This document shows, piece by piece, positions 34,365 through 49,375 of a stretch of DNA of 64,000 bases. Position 1 is the first letter of the stretch, and each line of letters opens with the position of its first letter. Location of the stretch: positions 6,554,288 through 6,618,287 of the forward strand of contig NC_092676.1 of the NCBI RefSeq assembly GCF_964355755.1. Reading direction: 5' to 3'. Below the pieces are notes generated by a model. That model did no database searches. It had not been told where the DNA came from and saw nothing but the letters and a program-made list of their open reading frames with translations. The DNA comes from Antedon mediterranea. Taxonomy: Eukaryota; Echinodermata; Crinoidea; Comatulida; Antedonidae. Both the position numbers and the translations under genes were made by a program.

Positions 34365-35111
34365 TCGTTTTCGTAAGCCGTTTAATTTCTCCCGTGCTCA
34401 AACTCAATATAAAACGTATTAATTCGGTAACCGCCGCTCTTCTTGACAATGTCTCTTGACAATGTCTTTACTAATGTAATCACACATCCTATCCAATCTG
34501 GTGTGTTTATATGGGATGTTACAGACCATTACCCTGTTTTTCAAATCACAAATTCCCTGAAAGTTAAACACAAAAGTAATATTGGATACACACGATCACG
34601 GTCATTTAAACAACAAAATATATATCTCTTCATAGACACGATACAAACAACTGAACAATGTACTTCAAGAACAATCGCCTGAAATAGCCTATAATATATT
34701 TTCAGACAAGATTACAAACACATACTGTACAATACAAAAGAAAATAATTAGACTCTGTACAAACTCATCCTGGCTGGCCCATACTGCACCCTTATTTAAA
34801 AAAAAAAAACTTTAACAATCTATGATATTCATAAATTACAAAAAGCAATTCTTATGTTTAATTTTGTTAATAATAATCTACCAAGTAATTTCAATACTTT
34901 TTGGGCTAGGGTAAAAAAAACACATTGTCATAATACAAGAACATTAAATGATTTGCGTCCTCATAATTTCAGAATAGACCTGGGAATGAATACCATTAAA
35001 CGGCAAGGACCTATATTGTGGAATGATATAAGCAATTTTATTAAGAACCAATGTACCTTAAGTTTATTTAAGAAGACATTTATTCACAGTTTATTATCAA
35101 CGTATCAGTAA
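34365..35111 (+). pseudogene. Deleted LINE, copy 3
   Basis: Endonuclease tail at 34365-34682, with a local duplication (TCTTGACAATG twice near 34441-34465) that shifts the frame, and RT C-terminus at about 34750-35111. An A-run at 34797-34809 replaces the first codons after APLF, and there are several substitutions. Confidence 0.75.
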
Positions 35112-36082
35112 TTTTATGTTATATTATTTAATTAGTCGAGTAACATTATTTAAGTTTACTTAAACAATATATATATATACACACAAGAGGCAAAGAACAT
35201 TAATTCTAAACCGCCCGGTGATATACTAAAATTTAATTAATTAATTTGAAACGATAAAGATGAGGAAATCTGTGAGAATGAGAAAAATGTGCTATTATTA
35301 AACAAAATATCAGTAGTAAACGGGGCGAATTTATAGTTTCATTTACTGGGTACGATTATTTCCAATTGATTGTGGTTTACAACGAAAACCGGTTAATGCA
35401 ATAGGACCTCTCTTAAGAGAACACATTTTTGACCCGTCGAAGTATGTCCTTGATAAGATTGACCCTATTATATAACCGTATCACATTATTCCCCTTTCGT
35501 TCGTTCCTCTCACTGGAAGTGTCCCTTTAGGAATGTCCCATAAATAGAGATGTTAAAAGGGACACGGGTTCTACTGCATTTGCCATTATCGATGTAATCT
35601 CAGTTGTCTGTTTGTTTACGTTCATATCGAATTGGTTTCTCAATTATATAAGTTATCCATGACCATTGAAGATGTATTGTCCTCCTGAAAAATAATTGTA
35701 ACTAAATTTTTTTTTAATATGCCATTTTAATGTAACATAATGGTAATTCACTTTGGCCAAAAATTGGATCGAAAAAAAATGTTTTTACCTGAAAAAATTG
35801 TCATTTCATTTTCTACATAGTGCTTAACTTGTATAAAATATCCTATTCAAAGTCTGATTTAATTTATCTTCATTTTTCATGTTTTTGGGGACAATACATC
35901 TTTAACAATATAATTATATTTCATAAAAGCATCCGTTGTTTACAATGCATTCTATGTAGACAATAATTTAATATTTTTCTTCCGTGTTTCAGTCATTAAG
36001 TTTCATTTTGGTTTCATAAGTACTTACGTTTAAACATAAGATTCAATAGACAGAACGTTGCTACTGAGTGAGTCAATAAACT

Positions 36083-36829
36083 TGTGACGAAAAAAATGTC
36101 GTTTTCGTAAGCCGTTTAATTTCTCCCGTGCTCAAACTCAATATAAAACGTATTAATTCGGTAACCGCCGCTCTTCTTGACAATGTCTTTACTAATGTAA
36201 TCACACATCCTATCCAATCTGGTGTGTTTATATGGGATGTTACAGACCATTACCCTGTTTTTCAAATCACAAATTCCCTGAAAGTTAAACACAAAAGTAA
36301 TATTGGATACACACGATCACGGTCATTTAAACAACAAAATATATATCGCTTCATAGACACGATACAAACAACTGAACAATGTACTTCAAGAACAATCGCC
36401 TGAAATAGCATATAATATATTTTCAGACAAGATTACAAACACATACTGTACAATACAAAAGAAAATAATTAGACTCTGTACAAACTCATCCTGGCTGGCC
36501 CATACTGCACCCTTATTTTTAAAATTAAAAACTTTAACAATCTATGATATTCAATACAAAAAGCAATTTTTATGTTTAATTTTGTTAATAATAATCTACC
36601 AAGTAATTTCAATACTTTTTGGGCTAGGGTAAAAGAAACACATTGTCATAATACAAGAACATTAAATGATTTGCGTTCTCATAATTTCAGAACAGACCTG
36701 GGAATGAATACCATTAAACGGCAAGAACCTATATTGTGGAATGATATAAGCAATTTTATTAAGAACCAATGTACCTTAAGTTTATTTAAGAAGACATTTA
36801 TTCACAGTTTATTATCAACGTATCAGTAA
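36083..36829 (+). pseudogene. Deleted LINE, copy 4
   Basis: Endonuclease tail at 36128-36403 and RT C-terminus at about 36470-36829. A small deletion occurs near 36553 (the AAATTAC of other copies is lost), and GPILW is changed to EPILW. Confidence 0.75.
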
Positions 36830-36880
36830 TTTTATGTTATATTATTTAATTAGTCGAGTAACATTATTTAAGTTTACTTA

Positions 36881-36920
<40 letters not shown>

Positions 36921-37320
36921 ACATATATATTTGTGTGTATGTAAATCTATTACATTTTTTTATCTGAAAGATGATATTCAGATTTTATTACCATGTACTA
37001 GTAAAAATAAAAATAACTATATGTAATCTTCATGTTAACCTTCTTCAGAAGTAAGTTAAAAATTATCATTTTATGATCAAAAAGAAATATACTATCTAAT
37101 TTTCTCCTTTATATAAATATATTATTTTATCCAAGGGGTTGCACATGTTCACATGTCTTGTTATGTATTGCACCTTTGTCTTGTCTTTATGTTGTCTGTA
37201 ATGTCACTGCACTAACGGGTGACCGGCTAACGAGCTTCGCTCTTACGGTTATCCATCCATATAAGTTGTTTATCTTATGTTCATAAATTGAAATGGAAAA
37301 TAAACTGAAACTGAAACTGT

Positions 37321-37502
37321 TAAGCGTGGTTCCCACTAGCGACGCAATGCAAGGACGTAACGCAACGCAAGTGAATTGACCAATCACAAGCGATGGCTTA
37401 TTCGCTTGTGATTGCTAACTGACTATAACTTCGCTTGTCATTGGTTAAAACGCTTGCGTTGCGTTTACGTCCTTGCGTTACGTTCTAGTGGGAACCAAAC
37501 TT
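37321..37502. mobile_element. MITE, family 2, the most complete copy
   Basis: AAGCGTGGTTCCCACTAGCG at the left and CGTTCTAGTGGGAACCAAAC at the right. Inside, ACGCAATGCAAGGACGTAAC is mirrored by GCGTTTACGTCCTTGCGTTA, and TTGACCAATCACAAGCGATG by GCTTGTCATTGGTTAAAACG. The whole element is an imperfect palindrome. Confidence 0.88.
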
Positions 37503-38018
37503 TATATTCACCGTGATTACTAGTCATTGTTCTTGGTTGAGAATAATAATATATTGAGTAGTTTTTTATATAGTCTTTTTATAATGCAATACAAACATAT
37601 ATAATTTAAAAAAAAAACAAAACAAAGGGCCGGGACAAACAGAATAAGTATCAATTATTAGAATTTGATGTGATGATTATCGACCACCACCACCGAGATT
37701 GCTCATGGAATAGTTTTATACACACCTTATATTCATTAGGCCTACAGTTTAATATTATGGATTTTCAGTTTGAGGATCGACTTGAACTCTACTGTAGAGA
37801 AAGCATCAATAATTTATTTCTACAGTGCATACAAATAATCTTAGAAATTATCATCATTTTGAAGATTATTTGTATGTACATCGTTTTGTTTTTTATACGT
37901 TTTTATTTATTTTTGTTATAAAATATTTTAATTTAAACATTGAATAAACAGCAAATTCGAGGTATGGGCGGTTTGGGTTGGCGAAGGAACAGACTTGGCT
38001 GGCGAAATTGAAACTTCA

Positions 38019-38100
38019 TCACGTGACATAATGTCACATGGCCGAGCTCATTGTAGCAAATCTTAAAATATGTTCTTATTTTAATACAGAAAGTCACGTG
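38019..38100. promoter_or_regulatory. CLEAR/E-box cluster upstream of cathepsin gene A
   Basis: TCACGTGAC (38019-38027), GTCACATG (38033-38040) and GTCACGTG (38093-38100) lie 115-196 bases before the gene A start. GTCACGTGAC is the CLEAR element bound by TFEB/TFE3/MITF in lysosomal gene promoters. The spacing and the lysosomal product make this a plausible regulatory cluster; binding is inferred. Confidence 0.5.
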
Positions 38101-38128
38101 CCCGAAACAGATTCTTATAATATAACAC

Positions 38129-38214
38129 ACTGAATATATATATTATATAATCAAACTATTTTATATTCAGTGTGAGTTGTAGTTTTCATCTGTTCGTACC
38201 AACCATTAATAATC

Positions 38215-38215
<1 letters not shown>
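38129..38215 (+). promoter_or_regulatory. Core promoter and leader of gene A
   Basis: A TATA-like ATATATATATTATATAAT lies near 38133-38150, inside an inverted repeat (CACTGAATATA / TATATTCAGTG). ATCTGTTCGTAC (38188-38199), shared with genes B and C, ends about 15 bases before the ATG. Confidence 0.55.
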
Positions 38216-41512
<3,297 letters not shown>

Positions 41513-42150
41513 ATTTAGGTGAGTTAAAATAATGTAGTTATGATGCTGAAGATAATGACTAATTAACTGAAAACGCGTTGAAAATCAACATATCCACTGC
41601 TGGTGCAATAAAGGCTATCCTTGGTGCAATCAGGTCAAAGTTCCTGTTTTACACGCAGAGCAATACTAGCATTATTATATGAATTAAGCTATTATTTATG
41701 ATAACAATGGCTGTTAGTTATGAGGATTGTGAAGATATTATTAGGAAGCTTTCAATTTCTAGGGACATTTTGACGCGGTTTCTGACACAATTGATCTCAG
41801 GAACACAGTTTTGGCGAAGGCCCACGGCACAATAGCCTACATGTTGTAGGTATTTGTAAAATTAAAAGCTTCCTAACACACCAACTTGTTGGTGTAAAAA
41901 GAATGTGCGTTTACGGAAACTGTTCGATATGGTTAAAATAATACCGGTAACAACAAAAATAATGCTAAAAAATCATAACTCATTAAAAAATTAATATTTT
42001 GGTTTCTTCTTTCTTCTAGATTTGCTTTATAAAGTAATTGTCGAAGCTTAAACGTACATTTATAGAAAATCAGAAGATAGTCTGAAATACAAGCTTGTTA
42101 TTCTAGTAAAATCAAGTGTTGGATATACAAATTATACTTAACATGACGCA
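41513..42150 (+). other. 3' UTR intron and last exon of gene A
   Basis: Six bases after the stop codon comes a good donor (TTTAG|GTGAGTTAAAA, donor at 41519). An acceptor, TTTCTTCTAG, at 42010-42019 precedes ATTTGCTTTATAAAG. Gene B has the same arrangement: TTCAG|GTGAGTTAAAA after its stop and GCATAG|ATTTGCTTTA at 57199. The shared layout argues that this is a genuine last intron. The end of the transcript is not determined. Confidence 0.7.
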
Positions 42151-42479
42151 CGTGCACGTTTAATTGATGGTACATTAACATTACTAAGATTCCTGATTTG
42201 TTGCGCATTTTTTCACGTCACAAACAGTCGATACAAATATTAATACGCATGCGTAATAGTCAACACTTTCGATTCGCGTGAAGAAATTCGTCTAGTGCAA
42301 TTTAACCATGCTTTACACACTAGCTGAATTTATTCGCGGTAATCGAAAGACGCAGTTTTTACGCATGCGTAATCAACCATCTTTCAAATCCGTTTCTGTG
42401 CCAAATTCATTTCTTTTTTACTTTTTACAAGTTTACTTGTTTTTATTTTTAAATTGAGCAGCTAATCGGAGTTCATTGC

Positions 42480-45400
42480 AATTATGAAAAAAAGGGTAAA
42501 AACGTTGCAGTTTTTTGAGGAAAAAAAAACCTCATTATAATTGACAAATTTCGACCTTTTTATTTTTTGACATAACTAGTTACTGTGGCTCAATAACTTA
42601 ATGATAACACAGTATATGCGCATATATGGCAATATTATCGCCAAAATATCCACTTGTTATAGAGCCATAGTAACTAGTTATGTCCAAAAATAAAAGAGTC
42701 GACATTTTGGCATTATGCTATAATATTGCAATATATGCCCATATATTGTGTTATCATCACCTTATAGAGTCATATTAACTGGTTATGTCGAAAAATAAAA
42801 GGGTCGAAATTTGACCATTTTCGAAAATTTCCCTGTATTATAGAACAGGGATTTTTCGGAAATGGTCAAAATAGCCACTTTCTAAAATTCAGTTCTTATG
42901 CGATAATGTTGCCATATATGCTTATATATTGTGTTATCATCACCTTATAGAGTCATAGTAACCAGATATGTCCAAAAATAAAATGGTCGGAATTTTGGCA
43001 TTTTTCGAAAATGTCCCTGTACAGAGAATTTTTTGAAAAATGGCCAAATTATCCACTTTTTAAAATTCAGTTATTATGCGATAATATTGCAAGGTGATGA
43101 TAACACAATATATGTGCATATGTGCATATATTTTATGCACATATATTGTGTTATCATCCCCTTATAGAGTCATAGTAACTAGTTTTGTCCAAAAATATAA
43201 GGGTCGAAATTTATGTCAAAAGTGGTTACTATAGAACAATTGATATGCGCAGAACCCATTTTTCGACTCTGCACATTTTTATTATGCAATAGTAAACATT
43301 TATGTCAAAAAATAAAAGGGTCGGAAATCGACCATTTCGACCTTTGTATTTTTCGATAAAACTGGTTACTATAGCACAATTAACATGCACAGAACCCATT
43401 GTTTGACTCTGCGCATGTTTATTATGCTATAGTAACCATTTATGTCAAAAGTGGTTACTATAGCACAATTGACATGCGCAGAACCCATTGTTCGACTCTG
43501 CGTATGTTTTTATGCTATAGTAACCATTTATGTAAAGGAATAAAAGGGTTGAAAATCGGCCATATTTCGAAAATTTCCTGTACTATAGTACAGGGATTTT
43601 TTCCAAAAAATGACCAATTTTCGAACTTTTTATTTACGATAAAACTGGTTACTATAGCACAATTAACGTGCACAGAACCCATTATTTGACTCTGCGCATA
43701 TTTTTTATGCTATAGTAACCATTTATTTAAAGGAATAAACGGGTCGAAAATCGGCAATTTTTCGAAAATTTCCTGTACTATAGTACAGGGATTTTATTCT
43801 ATTTATGCTATATTAACCATTTATGTAAACAAATAAACGGGTCGAAAATCGGCCATATTTCGAAAATTTCCTGTACAGGGATTTTTTCCAAAATATGGCC
43901 AATTTTCGACCTTTTTATTTTCGATAAAACTTGTTACTATAGCACAATTAACATGCGCAGAACCCATTAATTGACTCTGCGCAGGTTTATTATGCTATAT
44001 TAACCATTTATGTCAAAAGTGTTTACTATATTAGCACAATTGACATGCGCAAAACCCATTATTCGACACTGCGCATGTTTTTTATGCTATAGTAACCATT
44101 TATGTAAAGGAATAAAAGGGTCGAAAATCGGCCATATTTTGAAAATTTCCCGTACTATATTACAGGGATTTTTTCCAAAATATGGCCAAATTTCGACCTT
44201 TTTATTTTTCGATAAAACTGGTTACTATAGCACAATTAACATGCACAGAACCCATTATTCGACTCTGCGCATGTTTATTATGCTATAGTAACCATTTATG
44301 TGGAAAGTGGTTACTAAAGCACAATTGACATGCGCAGAACCAATTATTCGACTCCGCGCATGTTTTTTGTTATGCTATAGAGTAACCATTTATGTAAAAA
44401 AATAAAAGGGTCGAAAATCGGCCATATTTCGAAATTTCCTGTACTATAGTACAGGGATTTTTTTCCAAAATATGGCCAATTTTCGACCTTCTTATTTTTC
44501 AATAAAACTGGTTACTATAGCACAATTAACATGTACAGAACCCATTATTCGACTCTGCGCATGTTTATTATGCTATAGTAACCATTTATGTGGAAAGTGG
44601 TTACTAAAGCACAATTGACATGCGCAGAACCCATTATTCGGCTTCGCGCCTGTTTTTGTTATGCTATAGAGTAACCATTTATGTAAAAAAATAAAAGGGT
44701 CGAAAATCGGCCATATTTCGAAAAAAAACCTGTACAGGGATTTTTTCCAAAATATTGCCTATTTTTCGAACTTTTTATTTTCGATAAAACTGGTTACTAT
44801 AGCACAATTAACATGCACAGAACCCATTATTCGACTGTGCGCATATTTATTATGCTATAGTAGTAACCATTTATGTCAAAAGTGTTTACTATAGCACAAT
44901 TGACATGCGCAGAACCCATTATTCGACTCTGCGCATGTTTTTTATGCTATAGTAACCATTTATGTAAAGGAATAAAAAGGTCGAAAATCGGCCATATTTC
45001 GAAAATTTCCTGTACAATAGTACAGGGATTTTTTTTCCAAAATATGGCCAATTTTCGACCTTTTTATTTTTCGATAAAACTGGTTACTATAGCACAATTA
45101 ACATGCACAAAACCCATTATTCGACTCTGCGCATGTTTATTATGCTATAGTAACCATTTATGTGGAAAGTGGTTACTAAAGCACAATTGACATGCGCAGA
45201 ACCCATTATTCGACTCCGCGCCTGTTTTTTTTATGCTATAGAGTAACCATTTATGTAAAAAAATAAAAGGGTCGAAATCGGCCATATTTCGAAAAAAACC
45301 CTGTAGGGCCTACAGGGATTTTTTCCAAAATATTGCCCAATTTTCGACCTTTTTATTTTTCGATAAAACTGGTTACTATAGCACAATTAACATGCACAGA

Positions 45401-46530
45401 ACCCATTATTCGACTCTGCGCATAGTAAATAAGTTATGTCTAAAAATAAAAGGGTCGAAATTTGACAATTTTTCGAAAATTTCTCTGTACTATAATATTT
45501 CTAAAATGTAGTTGTTATGCGATAATATTGCCATATATGCGCATATATTGTGTTATCATCACCTTATAGGGTCATAGTAACTAGTTATGTCCAAAAAATA
45601 AAAATGATTGAAATGTTGGCATTTTTCAAAAATATTTTTTAATTCAGTTCTTAAAGATGTATTGTCCCTTTGTCAAATTCCAAAAAAAAAAAAAAAATTA
45701 GAAAAAATGTGTCATTTTGAAGTATCATAATAGTTATTAATTTTCACCGAAAATGAGTAGAAAAAAAAATCATCTAACTGAAATACAGACGTTTTTTGGT
45801 TTAAAACTTATCTCATAATGCAACGCGCTTATTTGGCTACTCTGTATGCATAATCATAAAACTTCCTCGCGATCTGTGTGAAAACACCTTCTCATCCGCG
45901 ACGAGTTGTAAACAATCCTGATTAGCATCATGCATAATGCATACTCATGGTTTGAAATCTTTGTTTACTTTCGCTCGGGACGATTATCCAGACGAAATGT
46001 AATCAATTGAATTTACCTGTTAATTACGTAAACTTGTTGTTTTTGCCTCGAATTATCGACTTAAAGTGAATAACTTTAATATTACTTTGATATGGCCAAT
46101 TTAAATTTAGAATATTTTGACCATCGTGTTTGTGTGTTTCAAGGGACAATACATCTTTAAGCAATAAAATTGCCATATATGCTCATATATTGTGTTAATA
46201 TCAACTTATAGGGTCATAGTAACTAGTTATGTCAAAACATAAAAGGGTCGAAATTTGGCAATTTTTTGAAAAAAATCCCTCTACAGGAATTTTTTAGAAA
46301 TATTGCCAAAATATCAAGTTTTAAAAATTTAATTATTATGCGATAATATTGCTGTATATGATCATTATATTGCTTTATCATCATCTTATAGTGCCATAGA
46401 AACCAGTTAAGTCGCGAAAAATAGAAGGGTTGAAAATGTGATATTTTTCGAAAAAAATCCCTGTACAGGGATTTTTTAGAAAAATTACCAAAATATAAAG
46501 TTTTTAAAATTCAATTATTATAATTTTAAT
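42480..46530. repeat. Nested satellite of hairpin monomers
   Basis: The outer parts (42480-43210, 45430-45650, 46161-46530) repeat GCGATAATATTGCCATATAT, GCATATATTGTGTTATCATC and AGTAACTAGTTATGTCCAAA. The inner part (43210-45430) repeats a unit of about 288 bp with two palindromes: GGTTACTATAGCACAATT..ATGCTATAGTAACC around a GCGCAGAACCCATTATTCGA, CTCTGCGC core, and CGGCCATATTTCGAAAATTT..AAAATATGGCCAATTTTCG around CCTGTACTATAGTACAGGG. GGTTACTATAGCACAAT recurs near 43369, 43648, 43942, 44220, 44512, 44797, 45085 and 45374. No gene. Confidence 0.9.
45651..46160. mobile_element. Long family 3 MITE inside the satellite
   Basis: TTAAAGATGTATTGTCCCTT and AAGGGACAATACATCTTTAA are near-perfect inverted ends, 510 bases apart. 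The interior is unlike the shorter copies (CAACGCGCTTATTTGGC, CTTTCGCTCGGGACGATTAT) and has no clear ORF. It interrupts the outer satellite, so it is younger than that part of the array. Confidence 0.82.
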
Positions 46531-46739
46531 TTCTCTAGACAAAAAAATCTCCCCACACCATTAGACAGCAATTTCTTAATTTATGGACAAACTTACCACA
46601 CCCCCATTAACAGACTTGCCATATGGTGTTTACATGGTCATGGAGAGCCGCTGAAAGATACATAGTGTTCAATTTGTTTGATGGAAAGCAAAACAGAGTA
46701 TCAACTTTTCTTATAATTATAATAATTATCTTTATTTAA

Positions 46740-46773
<34 letters not shown>

Positions 46774-46920
46774 AAGAAAACAATTCTTCTATCAATCATG
46801 ACAATAATTTTAAAAATATAATAACACACATTAAACTATTATTTTGGTACCATTGGTGTATCTGGCACACTGACCTTTCCTTATTATTGTTATATTATGT
46901 TTATGATTTGCAAATATTCT

Positions 46921-47100
46921 CAACATTCAACTCATAAGCATTTATTATTTGTATAGTAATGTGTCTTAGAGCAAACACAATAATACACCTCTAAATCACC
47001 GATTTATAGGATCACAAGATCAGTGAGTGGTATAAAGTACATTTTAATTTCGATACTAGAACTAAAGTGGCTCAAATAAATTATATATTGTATAGTTTTA
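46921..47100 (+). repeat. Duplicate of the gene B upstream region
   Basis: CATTCAACTCATAARC, AGAGCAAACA, ACCGATTTATAGGATCACAA, ATACTAGAACT and a trailing TATA stretch match 49376-49545 in the same order and spacing, but no cathepsin exon follows. It is a relic of a partial or decayed gene duplication. Confidence 0.75.
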
Positions 47101-47395
47101 TTACCCTACGACCTAATCATACCACCTATACGACTAATAACAAATTATGAATCTGGTCCTGTGCTTTTTTTTTATAGGTCTACTTAAAAAGTAGGCCTAT
47201 GTTTCCTCCTTAAACAAAGTATGAAGACAGTTATAGAACATCAGTAAAACAGCTTACAGAATAATAGGAACTAAAGATAGTAAGAACGCTAAAGATATTG
47301 TTAACAGTGCCAAAAGTAAACAATTTAAAGTAATTATGTCGGATGAGTATCACCTTCTCCGCCATTACTTTATCTTTAGTAAGTCATGACGTTTA

Positions 47396-47482
47396 GTGTA
47401 CCCACGATGGAAAACCAACAGAATGAGAAACTCATTCCTCCCTACTGCAATAAGGCAATTCAATGAAACCTGGAAACGTTGA
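47396..47482 (+). mobile_element. LINE ORF2 C-terminal fragment
   Basis: The frame reads VYPRWKTNRMRNSFLPTAIR and then QFNETWKR and stop: the S-F-x-P-x-A-I-R ending of non-LTR retroelement ORF2 proteins. It is a short 5'-truncated remnant with a TTTATCTGTATTTAAACGAT 3' region. Confidence 0.6.
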
Positions 47483-48707
47483 TCATTATACCCTTACACA
47501 CACCAATCTTGCTTGTATTTTGTATTTTTAACGATGTATTTTATCTGTATTTAAACGATGTGTTTTATCTGTGTTTTACCAATACATTTTTATAATTTTA
47601 TGTAAAACTTACAAAAATAATTTCAACATATGTACATATTTTACTGTATTTGACCACGGATAAATAGTAAAGTAGTATTTGGATTTCACAGTAATGGGCA
47701 CGTACAATATCAACATCTATGATCTATGCGAAGCTATGTATTATATGTATGTTTAAATTATAGTTATAGTTAATTATAGTATTGACTTAATCTCCAAAAC
47801 TACTGGCCCAACCGATTTGTATAATCATACACTCATAAAATAAACTAATTTTGTTCTGGGGGAGTCTTTCACTTGACTAAAGAAGAATATCCAGACAACC
47901 TGAATGTTGCTTAAACCGCGGAAGCTATAGTCTACTGATAATCCAACAAAATTGATAATAAACACTTTTTTTTTAATTTCTAAAACAAACAAAAAACATA
48001 ATAATAAAGAACAGAAAGAGTTTAAAGAGCTTGAAATGAAAAGCTACAAACTGTAGAAATCCTCAAATAGTAATTAAACCTTTATTTTAAATACAATTAC
48101 ACAAAACAATTAACGTAGAGATTTCCATTTTTTCCAATTCCTGTTTATATATAAATATAGGCCTAGATTTCTATAAAAACAAATTTATTTTCTTGGTTTA
48201 ACCTTTCTAATTTTACAGCAGAAAATATATATAGCCTCTCTACTCGAACACAAATAAGATCACAAATAAGATAGTTTAACAACAACAATTTTAATCATGT
48301 ATTTTACAGCCATTTTTCATTTTTACATTTTAATTAATATCTAACATTTTAATGAAAACAAATATGGTTAATACTGAATTCAAGCATCTTATTATGTAAA
48401 CATACCTGTATTTTAACTACTTTAAACACTGACTTTTATTTGTCACAAATGTACTTATATGTATATAATATATTCACCAATGAGAATTTAAATAAACGTG
48501 AGATGAACTCACACAAGACAAAAAAAAGAAAATATAAACTTATGTAATAGTTTAACAAATTGTGTACATTTAATACCAAATAACAAATATTATTTGGATT
48601 AGATGAGAGCAATATATCCAAACAACTCAAATTCCCATAATAAATGCAACATATTGTTTTTATTTTTTGGTTAAAAAAGTGAATAACGGTTATATATGGT
48701 CAGATAC

Positions 48708-49021
48708 GGGCAACACATTTCTACTAATCATACATTCCAATAACTATCGATCTATAGTTTCCCCTATGTTTCATAAGTTTTGGGATTTTATTTGTGTTAC
48801 ACAAGCTTGTTGATAATACTTAATCACTTTCTTATCAATGGGGAGATAGTTCAAATTACATAGTAACGTCTCTATTCTTTTGTATACAAAAGAAAGGCAT
48901 TAAAAAAACTATGAAAAATAAACGGTGTGGTATAAAATGTTATCAGATGACTAAATATAGTAATATAGTATAGTAATATAACTTGGATTTTATATTTCTA
49001 GTATTTTTTATTCAACTTCAG
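48708..49021. repeat. 310-bp repeat, left member of an inverted pair
   Basis: GGGCAACACATTTCTACTAA, CATACATTCCAATAACTATC, GATCTATAGTTTCCCCTATG and ATTTTTTATTCAACTTCAGA are the complement, in reverse order, of 52065-52375. The pair brackets the promoter and first three exons of gene B. Confidence 0.82.
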
Positions 49022-49278
49022 AATTGAACAATTGAACCCCTTGAATATCCTTATTACCCCGTATCTCATACGGGATAATTTACTGTCCCAGGTCCCAGTA
49101 ATTTGTTGGGTCACTGAATTGCAATTTTTGAGCATTTGACCTTTGATCTTAGTAAAAAATGCAAATTTTCGGTAGATCAAAACATTTCACATAACAATAA
49201 AACCAACAATTGCAGAAAGTGATTGTCATAAAAATGTATTGTGCATTCTTCCTAAAACTATTAAAATAGTTTATTTAC

Positions 49279-49309
49279 CCTCAGTCACTTGAGGTAGAAA
49301 CCTCAAGTG
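49279..49309. repeat. Short palindrome shared with 58948-58973
   Basis: CACTTGAGGT AGAA ACCTCAAGTG is a perfect hairpin. The 26 bases at 49279-49304 occur exactly in reverse complement at 58948-58973, upstream of gene C. Confidence 0.8.
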
Positions 49310-49375
49310 TCTACAAAGGGTGAAGTGCATTGAATGAGTTTGGGAAAAACTGTTTTATTATATATTTGTCAAACA

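Larger units (their letters stand above)
30098..36888. repeat. Four tandem copies of a unit of about 1.73 kb
   Basis: Copies start near 30098, 31827, 33551 and 35287 (offsets about 1729, 1724 and 1736). The fourth ends early, about 125 bases short, at a TA microsatellite (36886-36916). Each unit contains AACGGGGCGAATTTATAG, a family 3 MITE, an endonuclease tail and a reverse transcriptase C-terminus. Copies 2 and 3 look almost identical; copy 3 has a local duplication of TCTTGACAATG, and copy 4 has small deletions. The near-identity implies recent tandem amplification or homogenisation, or an assembly effect. Confidence 0.95.
46530..48700. other. Intergenic stretch between genes A and B
   Basis: Contains a TTA microsatellite (about 46745-46772), a duplicate of the gene B promoter (46921-47100) and a LINE C-terminus (47396-47482). 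Elsewhere it is AT-rich with no supportable gene. Confidence 0.6.

Noticed and set aside
37670-37921. 83-codon open frame upstream of gene A
   Set aside because: Low-complexity, Ile/Leu-rich translation of AT-rich DNA, with no recognisable domain or splice context.
43399-45190. Open frames of 92-105 codons with Cys-rich repeats
   Set aside because: Chance frames over the hairpin satellite; the same peptide recurs because the DNA repeats, and the frames stop at unit edges.
49286-49309. let-7-like microRNA (TGAGGTAG)
   Set aside because: Only eight bases match; the hairpin is far too short and its loop is four bases.
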